A model generated the notes under the pieces. The model saw nothing but the letters and a program-made list of their open reading frames with translations, did no database searches and had not been told where the DNA came from. The translations under genes and the position numbers were made by a program. A stretch of DNA of 64,000 bases from Anastrepha obliqua (taxonomy: Eukaryota; Arthropoda; Insecta; Diptera; Tephritidae). This document shows, in pieces, positions 1 through 9,681 of this stretch (positions are counted from its first letter, which is position 1; every line of letters starts with the position of its first letter). The stretch lies in the NCBI RefSeq assembly GCF_027943255.1, contig NC_072895.1, forward strand, positions 86,492,001 to 86,556,000, written 5' to 3'.

Positions 1-191
1 TGTCTAATCTGGCACCACCTTAAGATGTTCAGAATTCATCCAGTCTGGCACCACCTTAATTTATAGCATTATTGGTATTATTTCTTCGAATTCACAGTTA
101 GCTTTAAACAGTTATTAGAAAATGAGACGCTCAATAAATTCATTACTTGTACAGCTTCGAAGTGATCAAGTCTTTGTCTTTTGCTTAAACA
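1..191. other. Left flank with no gene
   Basis: No coding signal was seen. The motif TCTGGCACCACCTTAA occurs twice in the first 60 bases as a short direct repeat. The tandem-duplicated block starts at about 192 (AGTACTGACAAG), where similarity to 2969 and 6878 begins. Confidence 0.5.
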
Positions 192-878
192 AGTACTGAC
201 AAGCCTTTTTGAGAGAAAGGATTTTCTGCTATAGAGCCACTATGCAATGTGTACACTTATTTAAGGCAAAGCTTTATATCAGTGCTGAGTTTAGCATTTC
301 CAACCAATTTCGATCGGAGTGCAACCTAGTGGTCCAATTTTGTTAGATTCTTTTTTTTTTTTGTACATAGCCAATAACCAATATGTTTTGAATATAGCCG
401 AATGAGACCATAGATATAATTTTTAGACATTTTTCGACCAGCATATACCTGCTTTGAAGCACCCTGTATTAACTAAAGCACGACCGTGCACGTCATGTGA
501 GGCTATCACAAATGTGCGATATGACCTTCTTAAACTCTGGCTTTGATTAAAAGCCAGCACAGAGACAAAGCTTGAGACTTTTCGCAAATAGACTTCGCAA
601 TGGAAGAGTCGATGGTAAAATATTCGAATATGCTTGCGTTCTTACTAATATTTACATCAACTATAACTGCACAAAGGATAAAATTGAATGCCGGTTTGAT
701 TTTAATAAATTCGTTTAACGGGATAAAAATGCTTATTGATGCTTTGTTCAATTATATAAAGGTGATGTTTGTGGTCCCTGTCAGGCGGAAGACTGCAGTT
801 GCCAAGTATGGTCCAAATGTGATATTTTACAAAACTTGCCAGAGGCAAATATAACATTTTGTAATCGAGAAAAAGGTA

Positions 879-2769
879 GGGGAGACCGGGGATGGTTGGC
901 TATAGGGACAGATAGACTAAGTAACAATAACTCGTCATCATGACGTGATTTTCATCAACCAATCATGAATATCGATGCCTCCCCATGACCCGTAATTTTT
1001 TTAGCTCGTACTTTTTTTGTTATTGTGCCTATGTATCTGTTAGAAACAATTTTGTTTTTATGCCAAATAAAAACATAATAGTTCTACTATATATAACGCA
1101 GTATTGCTCCTATGTTAGTGCCAGAGTTTGCATATTATGTGCAATTAAAATGCAAAATGGCGTCAGGGGCTGGTTGACAAATTTTATTCGGGGCAGGTTG
1201 ACTAATTAGTCAACCAACCCCAGTCGCTCCTACTTTCATGATCATCTCTCATGGAATTGCTCTATAGTCTTCTGTCATATTCTAATTTACTGTTGTATTT
1301 TTACACACAATGAGGACTTACAAAAGAAAATCTGAAAGGGGTAATTGTCCAAAAGATATCATACAAAGAGCTTGCCCCGCGATTATCTGCGATAATGAAA
1401 GCATAAACGCCACGTCAAAGCAATACCAAATTCCGTACAAAACGTTGCATTGTTATGTAACTAAACTAAAAAAAAGTTAGAAAGTAATCCTAACCTCACG
1501 AGAGCTGATTTGACCCTGGACTCGGCCGGGTACATAAGAAATAGGCAGATATTTAGCGATAACGAAGAAAACAAACTGGCAGCTTATTTGACTGCTGATA
1601 TTTATTATGGATTGACACCGTATGAGACACGCAAGTTTGCATTTGAATACGCAAAAAAGAATAATAAAACTATGCCTGAATCTTGGAAAACAATATTAAT
1701 GGCTGGCGAAGATTGGCTTGGTCATTTTTTAAAACGTCATCCCTCATTATCAATAAGATCACCTCAAGCTACGAGCCTGTCTAGAGCTACGTCGTTCAAC
1801 CAGAAAAACGTAAATGATTTTTTTGGTAATTTGAAAAAAGTTTACGAACGATTAAATCTGACCCCTGGTGATATCTGGAATGTTGATGAGACGGGACTTA
1901 CAACAGTTCACGTGCCTAATAGAGTCATAGCTCGCCGAGGTATTAAAAACTTGGGGAAAATGACATCGGCTGAAAGAGGCACTTTAGTAATGATTGCATT
2001 AGCTATATCAGCCCTCGGCAACATGGTCCCTCCTTTTTTTGTTTTTCCAAGGGTTCACTTCAAGAACCATTTTCTTACTGCGAGTCCTGTAGGTTCAGAA
2101 GGTGACGCTAACCCATCTGGCTGGATGAAAGAAGAAAATTTTATAAAATACGCAAAGCATTTTGTGAAACACGTCAAACCTAGTAAAGAAAAGCCTATTC
2201 TTCTTCTCTTGGATAACCACGACTCGCATTTATCTATAGAGGTGCTTGATTTTTTCAAAGACAATGGGGTTACTGTTTTGTCATTCCCCCCTCACTGTAG
2301 CCATAAGCTACAACCACTTGACAGAAGCGTTTACGGCCCTCTCAAGAAATATTTCAATAAAGCCAGCGACAACTGGCTAGCCAGTCACTCCGGAAAAACG
2401 ATCACAATATATGATATTCCGGAATTGTTAAAAATTGTTATTTTAATTAAAAAGTTTCTATCATTTAGTAAATTTTTGTGTTTTATTTTATTCGAATCCT
2501 CTTAATTTATACTAATTACTGCCTAAGTCAACCTACCCCATGCATATAGTCAACGTGCCCCGGACATGGGGTAGGTTGACTAAGCGTCAACGGTTTATAA
2601 AATCAGCAAAATAAGTATTATAATAGTTAATATATAGGTCATATTATAGTATTTTAGGTACCTGAATAGTTCTTTTATCGGTAGCAATTGTTGTTTCTGT
2701 TATATTAAATTAAACATCAGAGATATACGAGCTTAAGTCAAAAGTTAGTCAACCATCCCCGGTCTCCCC
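879..2769 (+). mobile_element. pogo-like DNA transposon, copy A (1891 bp)
   Basis: Both ends carry the inverted repeat GGGGAGACCGGGGATGGTTG (24 bp with one mismatch) and are flanked by a TA duplication (877-878 and 2770-2771). The unoccupied site is visible in copy 2 of the protease (GGTATTG near 3652). Inside are subterminal repeats of GGTTGAC: a 20-bp perfect palindrome at 1196-1215 and a 17-bp-arm hairpin at 2526-2581. Relative to copy B it lacks about 81 bp near 989 and one base in an A-run, which breaks the transposase. Confidence 0.93.
1310..2505 (+). pseudogene. pogo transposase, frameshifted
   Basis: The reading frame starts at 1310 with a Psq/CENP-B-type helix-turn-helix. It meets a stop near 1480 because one A is missing from an A-run; the rest (from 1510) is open to 2505. 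The downstream frame keeps the DDE-type residues (NVDETG, LLLDNHDSH, LQPLD). The protein matches copy B at 8087-9283 nearly residue for residue; one visible change is SHSGK against SHLGK near the end. Confidence 0.88.
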
Positions 2770-2880
2770 TATTGTATGCTGTCCTGAAAACTGTCACCTA
2801 ACATCACCAGCTGAAGTTGGTAAGTAAATAAATAAGTTTTAGAAAGCGAATATTGATACAATCATGGAAATTCCCTCAGC

Positions 2881-3809
2881 ACTCCACTCCTCTCTTGATG
2901 GAATATAGGTGGAGAAAGTTCCGCTTATACTAAGGAGGGCACACACTGATCTTTTAAGAGTACTGACAAGCCTTTTTGAGAGAAAGGATTTTCTGCTATA
3001 GAGCCACTATGCAATGTGTACACTTATTTAAGGCAAAGCTTTATATCAGTGCTGAGTTTAGCATTTCCAACCAATTTCGATCGGAGTGCAACCTAGTGGT
3101 CCAATTTTGTTAGATTCTTTTTTTTTTGTACATAGCCAATAACCAATATGTTTTGAATATAGCCGAATGAGGCCATAGATATAATTTTTAGACATTTTTC
3201 GACCAGCATATACCTGCTTTGAAGCACCCTGTATTAACTAAAGCACGACCGTGCACGTCATGTGAGGCTATCACAAATGTGCGATATGACCTTCTTAAAC
3301 TCTGGCTTTGATTAAAAGCCAGCACAGAGAGCTATAAATGAGACAAAGCTTGAGACTTTTCGCAAATAGACTTCGCAATGGAAGCGTCGATGGTAAAATA
3401 TTCGAATATGCTTGCGTTCTTACTAATATTTACATCAACTATAACTGCACAAAGGATAAAATTGAATACCGGTTTGATTTTAATAAATTCGTTAACGGGA
3501 TAATAATGCTTAGTGATGCTTTGTTCAATTATATAAAGGTGATGTTTGTGGTCCCTGTCAGGCGGAAGACTGCAGTTGCCAAGTATGGTCCAAATGTGAT
3601 ATCTTACAAAACTTGCCAGATGCAAATATAACATTTTGTAATCGAGAAAAAGGTATTGTATGCTGCCCTGAAAACTATCCTGAAAACTGTCCTGAAAACT
3701 GTCACCTAACATCACCAGCTGAAGTTGGTAAGTAAATAAATAAGTTTTAGAAAGCGAATATTGATACAATCATGGAAATTCCCTCAGCCTGTCACGAATT
3801 CACAAAGCA
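2881..3809 (+). repeat. Tandem duplication unit 2 (shared part)
   Basis: This is the shared block of the intact copy. It begins with ACTCCACTCC, the end of an RNase H-like retroelement remnant, runs through the putative promoter and exons 1-2, and ends in exon 3 where unit 3 diverges (3809 = 9679). It has no pogo insertion. Unlike the outer copies, the sequence continues into a complete protease gene. Confidence 0.85.
3333..3339 (+). promoter_or_regulatory. Candidate TATA box of the intact protease gene
   Basis: TATAAAT lies 45 bp upstream of the start codon at 3378, which would leave a 5' leader of about 15 nt. The matching site in unit 3 reads TAATAAAT (an inserted A), and unit 1 lacks the segment. 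Only the complete gene therefore keeps a normal TATA box. Its use as a promoter is inference. Confidence 0.5.
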
Positions 3810-5891
3810 TGCGCCAGCAAAATGTCCACAGCCCTTTATAGCCGGTGGCGAATTGGCTGAAATTGGTGAATTTCCATCCGCAGCTTTGATAGGTATTTTT
3901 AATTCAACGTCTAATGTAACTGATTGGATATGTGGCGGAACGCTTATCAGTGAACGCTTCGTTCTGACCGCAGGTCATTGCATTCTCAAGTAGGTACATT
4001 ACATACGAGGGATACTATTTATACTTTTAGTATTGGAATGTCAAATTAGACAGATGCTGTATAAAGTTTGACTTTTTTTAATTTAAGCGTGCATAGAAGG
4101 TTTTGCTCGTTTCAGACTTTTCTCTCAGCGCGATTATGTCACGGCAAAATTACTCTCAAAATTCTGATAAATTCGGACAAATTTCGTGAAAGCCGTGCGA
4201 GTCATTATATGAGACTTCGCGAGATTGACACTTTTTAAATTTTGAAATTTTATTCCATGATGAGATATGTGAGAGAATTAGAATTGTCAAATGTCGTAAT
4301 TTGTAAACAAATATAAGGTCTATATAATTAAGGAAGACACAGGAAAGAAAACAGTTCTTTGCAAACAAGAAATTATAAGGAATTCCCTACAGTAACCCCA
4401 GCTCTGCATCTAATTATGTCAAATTTACTCAAAGCCGAGCAGCGGCACCTCAAGCAAGTATAAGGAAAGATAAAAACGAGTAAAACTATAGAGTTAGGTT
4501 AAGATTCAGATCAATTTGAGGTTTGCACTTCGACCTCATGGCCTTATGTGCCCTTTACTCATCACAGTACCGTATAGAGACCCATCCCTTATTAAACTTA
4601 AGGTAGAGTTGTGTTGGACTGTGCGTGTGTGCCTTTCTTCTAGCTACAAATGAGATGTCTCAACTTTCTTTCCGCTATAGCGCTGCATTCAAAGAGAAGT
4701 TGTCCTGGAGTCACCTGCGATTGATCGCAGAAATGACAAGAATGAGTGTACCATATCCCGATCATATGCAGATGACTGTGTAGTCCACAGTGGCCTGTGA
4801 GAATACCAGTGAGCACTCTCAGTTTATTCTAGCGGAGGATAAATCACCCAATAGGGGTTTTGTCTGACGTAACCGGAAGGTTTGGTACCACCTATCCTCC
4901 TTAGCCTTAACTCTTCAATCCTTGATGGTGTATTGTCCAATAGCACGGAAGGCCAAATAATTCCAATGCATCCGCTACTGCGCTCTCAGCTATACCCCTG
5001 TGTCCTGCAACCCAAATTAGTCGGGTGCGTTTGCGCGTTCCTACAGATTCAGTTTCTCGATACACTCAAGGACCAGTGAGGACTTAATCTCACAGGATGG
5101 TAAAACCTTGGTGCCGCCTGGCTGTCGCTCAAAATGACGATTCGCTCATTCCGGAAATTTGTGTCTAAATGTAGTGCTATTTGCTAAAAGTAACAAATAT
5201 AAATAGAAACTCTCGTATGTTTATGAGATAATCCTGGACAAAATCTTTTAATTAATGAATTTTTTTTTACAGTGGAGTACCGAATAAAGTGCGACTTGGC
5301 GATTTGGATTATAATTCAACCCTTGATGATGTTGGACTTCAAGAGTTTTCCGTACTCAGTCTCAAAGTCCATGACAATTTTACATTAGACCGCTACTTCG
5401 ATATTATGTTATTGGAATTGAATGGCACCGTTACTTTCTCCAAATATGTTCTACCTGCCTGCCTACTCACTCCATATATGATGAAATTCCAAACAGGAAA
5501 ATATTGGGCCGTTGATTGGGGCCGTATTGATGATACCGAAGTTTTTTCAACACAGCTGCGACGAGTTGAATTGAAGCATCAAACGGTCTGTGATAAGACT
5601 GCAATTCAAATGTATGATTTGCAACGGGGTCTGCTCGAGCCTATACAATTTTGCGCTGATGGCAAAACCTACGATACTTGCAATGGCTACTCGGGTGGCC
5701 CATTACTCATACCATTTCCCCATAGCCAGGTGGAGTATCGGTGTATGTACATGGTAGCCGGCATAGTATCAAAGGGCCAAGAGCATTGTGGCCTTGTAGA
5801 TTTGCCTATTATAAATACGAACGTTACAGCATTTGTGAGATTTATTGAAAGTTTCGTTTGGCCTCAAAATATTAATACAACAATAAATTGA
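3378..5891 (+). CDS. CLIP-domain serine protease (snake/Persephone-like), four exons
   Basis: Exons 3378-3471, 3539-3727, 3788-3989 and 5273-5891 join in phase to give 367 residues; all three introns are GT-AG (67, 60 and 1283 bp). Residues 1-24 are a signal peptide. Residues 35-86 are a cysteine-rich CLIP region ending in GIVCC. The activation site is PF-IAGG (residues 110-115), giving an unusual Phe at P1 instead of Arg/Lys. The catalytic triad is present: His158 (LTAGHC), Asp205 (DIML) and Ser302 (YSGGP). Asp296 at the S1 base predicts trypsin-like specificity. The residue before the serine is Tyr301, not the near-invariant Asp of GDSGG that pairs with the new N-terminus on activation, so normal zymogen activation is doubtful. 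CLIP proteases act in haemolymph cascades (Toll, melanisation); which one is unknown here. The start could also be Met5 (3390). A retroelement fragment sits in intron 3. Confidence 0.88.
4620..5100 (-). mobile_element. Non-LTR retrotransposon remnant (RNase H end and CCHC-like tail) in protease intron 3
   Basis: Read on the minus strand in broken frames, it gives an RNase H-type stretch (LIWVAGHRGIAES, around 5000) followed by GHCGLHSHLHMIG and CHFCDQSQVTPGQLLFECSA, the cysteine-rich end of I/Jockey-type polymerases. Several stops and frameshifts make it dead. It lies antisense inside the 1.3-kb intron and explains that intron's length. Confidence 0.65.
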
Positions 5892-5905
5892 ACAAATGCT
5901 AATAC

Positions 5906-5911
5906 AATAAA
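5906..5911 (+). promoter_or_regulatory. Polyadenylation signal of the protease gene
   Basis: AATAAA lies 15 bases after the stop codon at 5889-5891, in an A-rich stretch. Confidence 0.6.
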
Positions 5912-6390
5912 AAGCATAAAAGAATATATAAGCTCGTGTGAGACAATTGAAGTTGTACTAAAGTTTTTATTTATTTTTCCAATACCTCAACAGCAATAGC
6001 AATTTTTGAGTACATTTCTGGACATAGAATATCTTTCCTCGGCCTATTCCTAACTTATTCTTATTTTACAACGCAGTAGACACGGTCTCTAGCAAGAGAT
6101 GCGATCATATTTTCAAAAACATGGCACCATACGTAGTGGAATAATATATAAATTTTGTAAGCAGATCGAATATAACCGATGAACTGTACTTATAGATTAG
6201 CTCGGGCAATATGAATTGCTCCCAGTGTCGGGCTTATTAAAGCATTCAAATTTGATCTAAATAATAAGACTGCACTTTGATCGAAAATAAAAATTCATTC
6301 AAATATTATTCCATCTTTATCTCTTTATCACAATATTCCCGTCAAGAGAAGACTGGGCCGGAGAAGTGGTACGGTAGTTAATAAAATAGA
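5912..6390. other. Intergenic, no gene seen
   Basis: AT-rich sequence downstream of the protease with no supported reading frame or repeat until the RNase H remnant begins near 6391. Confidence 0.5.
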
Positions 6391-6870
6391 GTCAGTGTAT
6401 TTACTGACAAATCTAAGCTTAGTATACAGGCAGGTAGAGGAGTTTACTCTGAGAGGCTAAACATCAGCATCATCCTTTCGCTTGCCTAATCCCTGTGGTG
6501 TCTTTCAGGCGAAATTCATCGCCATAAGAGACGGCTTGCTGGTCTTAAAGTGACCTCTAACTACGAGGCAAGTATATGTCTACTCGGATAGTGAAGCAGC
6601 TCTGAAATCGTTAGAGTCAGAAAACACTCATCAAAAACTATAGTTGAATGCCACAAATTATTATATATGCGAAGTATCACAATAGTTTAAAATAAACCCG
6701 ATCTGGGTGCGAGGCCATAGAAATATAGAAGGTAATTGCAAAGCAGATGAGCTTACAAGGAAAGGTACAACCAGACCCTGTCCCCAAGTGTTGCCCCTAC
6801 TCCACTCCTCTCTTGATGGAATATAGGTGGAGAAAGTTCCGCTTATACTAAGGAGGGCACACACTGATCT
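6391..6870 (+). mobile_element. Non-LTR retrotransposon remnant: RNase H domain
   Basis: Broken frames give FTDKSKLSIQAGRGVYSERL, then VFQAKFIAIRDGLL, VYVYSDSEAALKSLES and IWVRGHRNIEGNCKADELTRKG. This is the ordered motif set of a retroelement RNase H (TD, AE-like, DS, GH..GN..AD). Several stops and frameshifts make it dead. Its 3' part (from 6799) belongs to the duplicated block, and the same end recurs at 2881, so the duplication boundary lies inside this old element. Confidence 0.75.
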
Positions 6871-7575
6871 TTTAAGAGTACTGACAAGCCTTTTTGAGAG
6901 AAAGGATTTTCTGCTATAGAGCCACTATGCAATGTGTACACTTATTTAAGGCAAAGCTTTATATCAGTGCTGAGTTTAGCATTTCCAACCAATTTCGATC
7001 GGAGTGCAACCTAGTGGTCCAATTTTGTTAGATTCTTTTTTTTTTGTACATAGCCAATAACCAATATGTTTTGAATATAGCCGAATGAGGCCATAGATAT
7101 AATTTTTAGACATTTTTCGACCAGCATATACCTGCTTTGAAGCACCCTGTATTAACTAAAGCACGACCGTGCACGTCATGTGAGGTTATCACAAATGTGC
7201 GATATGACCTTCTTAAACTCTGGCTTTGATTAAAAGCCAGCACAGAGAGCTAATAAATGAGACAAAGCTTGAGACTTTTCGCAAATAGACTTCGCAATGG
7301 AAGAGTCGATGGTAAAATATTCGAATATGCTTGCGTTCTTACTAATATTTACATCAACTATAACTGCACAAAGGATAAAATTGAATGCCGGTTTGATTTT
7401 AATAAATTCGTTTAACGGGATAAAAATGCTTAGTGATGCTTTGTTCAATTATATAAAGGTGATGTATGTGGTCCCTGTCAGGCGGAAGACTGCAGTTGCC
7501 AAGTATGGTCCAAATGTGATATTTTACAAAACTTGCCAGAGGCAAATATAACATTTTGTAATCGAGAAAAAGGTA

Positions 7576-9547
7576 GGGGAGACCGGGGATGGTTGGCTAT
7601 AGGGACAGATAGACTAAGTAACAATAACTCGTCATCATGACGTGATTTTCATCAACCAATCATGAATATCGATGCCTCCCCATGACCCGCGAACTTGTGC
7701 GAAGTGAGCCGCGGCAGTCGCAAGGCGTTCGTGAGTGAGACCACATGTTGTGTTTTTGTTCTCGATAAGTAATTTTTTTAGCTCGTACTTTTTTTGTTAT
7801 TGTGCCTATGTATCTGTTAGAAACAATTTTGTTTTTATGCCAAATAAAAACATAATAGTTCTACTATATATAACGCAGTATTGCTCCTATGTTAGTGCCA
7901 GAGTTTGCATATTATGTGCAATTAAAATGCAAAATGGCGTCAGGGGCTGGTTGACAAATTTTATTCGGGGCAGGTTGACTAATTAGTCAACCAACCCCAG
8001 TCGCTCCTACTTTCATGATCATCTCTCATGGAATTGCTCTATAGTCTTCTGTCATATTCTAATTTACTGTTGTATTTTTACACACAATGAGGACTTACAA
8101 AAGAAAATCTGAAAGGGGTAATTGTCCAAAAGATATCATACAAAGAGCTTGCCCCGCGATTATCTGCGATAATGAAAGCATAAACGCCACGTCAAAGCAA
8201 TACCAAATCCCGTACAAAACGTTGCATTGTTATGTAACTAAACTAAAAAAAAAGTTAGAAAGTAATCCTAACCTCACGAGAGCTGATTTGACCCTGGACT
8301 CGGCCGGGTACATAAGAAATAGGCAGATATTTAGCGATAACGAAGAAAACAAACTGGCAGCTTATTTGACTGCTGATATTTATTATGGATTGACACCGTA
8401 TGAGACACGCAAGTTTGCATTTGAATACGCAAAAAAGAATAATAAAACTATGCCTGAATCTTGGAAAACAATATTAATGGCTGGCGAAGATTGGCTTGGT
8501 CATTTTTTAAAACGTCATCCCTCATTATCAATAAGATCACCTCAAGCTACGAGCCTGTCTAGAGCTACGTCGTTCAACCAGAAAAACGTAAATGATTTTT
8601 TTGGTAATTTGAAAAAAGTTTACGAACGATTAAATCTGACCCCTGGTGATATCTGGAATGTTGATGAGACGGGACTTACAACAGTTCACGTGCCTAATAG
8701 AGTCATAGCTCGCCGAGGTATTAAAAACTTGGGGAAAATGACATCGGCTGAAAGAGGCACTTTAGTAATGATTGCATTAGCTATATCAGCCCTCGGCAAC
8801 ATGGTCCCTCCTTTTTTTGTTTTTCCAAGGGTTCACTTCAAGAACCATTTTCTTACTGCGAGTCCTGTAGGTTCAGAAGGTGACGCTAACCCATCTGGCT
8901 GGATGAAAGAAGAAAATTTTATAAAATACGCAAAGCATTTTGTGAAACACGTGAAACCTAGTAAAGAAAAGCCTATTCTTCTTCTCTTGGATAACCACGA
9001 CTCGCATTTATCTATAGAGGTGCTTGATTTTTTCAAAGACAATGGGGTTACTGTTTTGTCATTCCCCCCTCACTGTAGCCATAAGCTACAACCACTTGAC
9101 AGAAGCGTTTACGGCCCTCTCAAGAAATATTTCAATAAAGCCAGCGACAACTGGCTAGCCAGTCACCTCGGAAAAACGATCACAATATATGATATTCCGG
9201 AATTGTTAAAAATTGTTATTTTAATTAAAAAGTTTCTATCATTTAGTAAATTTTTGTGTTTTATTTTATTCGAATCCTCTTAATTTATACTAATTACTGC
9301 CTAAGTCAACCTACCCCATGCATATAGTCAACGTGCCCCGGACATGGGGTAGGTTGACTAAGCGTCAACGGTTTATAAAATCAGCAAAATAAGTATTATA
9401 ATAGTTAATATATAGGTCATATTATAGTATTTTAGGTACCTGAATAGTTCTTTTATCGGTAGCAATTGTTGTTTCTGTTATATTAAATTAAACATCAGAG
9501 ATATACGAGCTTAAGTCAAAAGTTAGTCAACCATCCCCGGTCTCCCC
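7576..9547 (+). mobile_element. pogo-like DNA transposon, copy B (1972 bp), coding-intact
   Basis: It has the same 24-bp inverted ends and TA duplication (7574-7575, 9548-9549) as copy A. Unlike A it keeps about 81 bp of 5' leader (7690-7770) and an uninterrupted transposase. The GGTTGAC motif recurs in both orientations: at the tips, at 7949-7955, in the perfect palindrome at 7973-7992, and in the hairpin with 17-bp arms at 9304-9320 and 9343-9359. Such subterminal repeats are candidate transposase-binding sites (inference). Confidence 0.95.
8087..9283 (+). CDS. pogo/Tigger-type transposase (Psq HTH and DDE domain)
   Basis: This is an intact 398-residue frame. Residues 1-56 form a Psq/CENP-B-N-type helix-turn-helix for binding the element ends, followed by a second DNA-binding segment (about 75-155). 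The catalytic DDE_1 domain has Asp193 (NVDETG), Asp302 (LLLDNHDSH) and Asp338 (LQPLD), spaced DD35D as in pogo-like enzymes. After ITIYDIPELLK the C-terminus is a short lysine- and hydrophobic-rich tail ending in FESS, where relatives usually continue for 50-150 residues. The tail may be truncated or replaced by intron or UTR sequence. It excises and inserts DNA at TA sites. It is the only complete transposase in the window and a plausible source of activity. Confidence 0.93.
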   Translation: MRTYKRKSERGNCPKDIIQRACPAIICDNESINATSKQYQIPYKTLHCYVTKLKKKLESNPNLTRADLTLDSAGYIRNRQIFSDNEENKLAAYLTADIYYGLTPYETRKFAFEYAKKNNKTMPESWKTILMAGEDWLGHFLKRHPSLSIRSPQATSLSRATSFNQKNVNDFFGNLKKVYERLNLTPGDIWNVDETGLTTVHVPNRVIARRGIKNLGKMTSAERGTLVMIALAISALGNMVPPFFVFPRVHFKNHFLTASPVGSEGDANPSGWMKEENFIKYAKHFVKHVKPSKEKPILLLLDNHDSHLSIEVLDFFKDNGVTVLSFPPHCSHKLQPLDRSVYGPLKKYFNKASDNWLASHLGKTITIYDIPELLKIVILIKKFLSFSKFLCFILFESS

Positions 9548-9681
9548 TATTGTATGCTGTCCTGAAAACTGTCACCTAACATCACCAGCTGAAGTTGGTA
9601 AGTAAATAAATAAGTTTTAGAAAGCGAATATTGATACAATCATGGAAATTCCCTCAGCCTGTCACGAATTCACAAAGCAAA

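Larger units (their letters stand above)
600..2819 (+). pseudogene. CLIP serine protease pseudogene, copy 1
   Basis: By alignment to the intact copy, exon 1 is 600-693 (signal peptide), intron 1 is 694-761, and exon 2 is 762-878 resuming at 2772-2819. Exon 2 encodes the cysteine-rich CLIP region and is split by a pogo element after the residues EKG. The protease exons are missing downstream. Compared with copy 2 it lacks the ~9 bp that contain the TATAAA box, and it has one PEN-Cys motif instead of three. It cannot encode an active protease. Confidence 0.85.
192..2880 (+). repeat. Tandem duplication unit 1 (broken protease 5' half plus pogo)
   Basis: First of three near-identical blocks (others at 2881-3809 and 6799-9679). 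It holds the putative promoter, exon 1, intron 1 and exon 2 of a CLIP serine protease, with a pogo element inside exon 2. Similarity stops at 2880, after CCCTCAGC at the intron 2 / exon 3 border, where unit 2 begins abruptly. The protease domain is therefore absent from this copy. The few mismatches over long stretches indicate recent duplication. Confidence 0.9.
6799..9679 (+). repeat. Tandem duplication unit 3 (broken protease 5' half plus intact pogo)
   Basis: Third block, nearly identical to unit 1 and carrying the pogo element at the same TA. It extends into exon 3 (CACAAAGCA at 9671-9679) and is then cut by a short tandem repeat array. It differs from unit 1 mainly by indels: ~81 bp inside the transposon, one base in the transposase A-run, and the TATA region. 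Confidence 0.9.
7297..9679 (+). pseudogene. CLIP serine protease pseudogene, copy 3
   Basis: Exon 1 starts at 7297. The CLIP exon is split by pogo at 7575/9548, then resumes through exon 2 and intron 2 and the first ~23 bp of exon 3 before the block ends. There is no protease domain. The TATA-like site reads TAATAAAT. It shares its disruption with copy 1, so the two derive from one interrupted ancestor. Confidence 0.85.

Noticed and set aside
600..854. 84-residue plus frame through exon 1 as an independent secreted peptide
   Set aside because: It reads through intron 1; splicing at 693/762 restores the cysteine-rich CLIP domain and matches the intact gene.
3332..3769. 145-residue minus-strand frame over the protease promoter and exons 1-2
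   Set aside because: It is antisense to the intact CLIP exons, and the same frame recurs only because the block is duplicated; no start context or homology.
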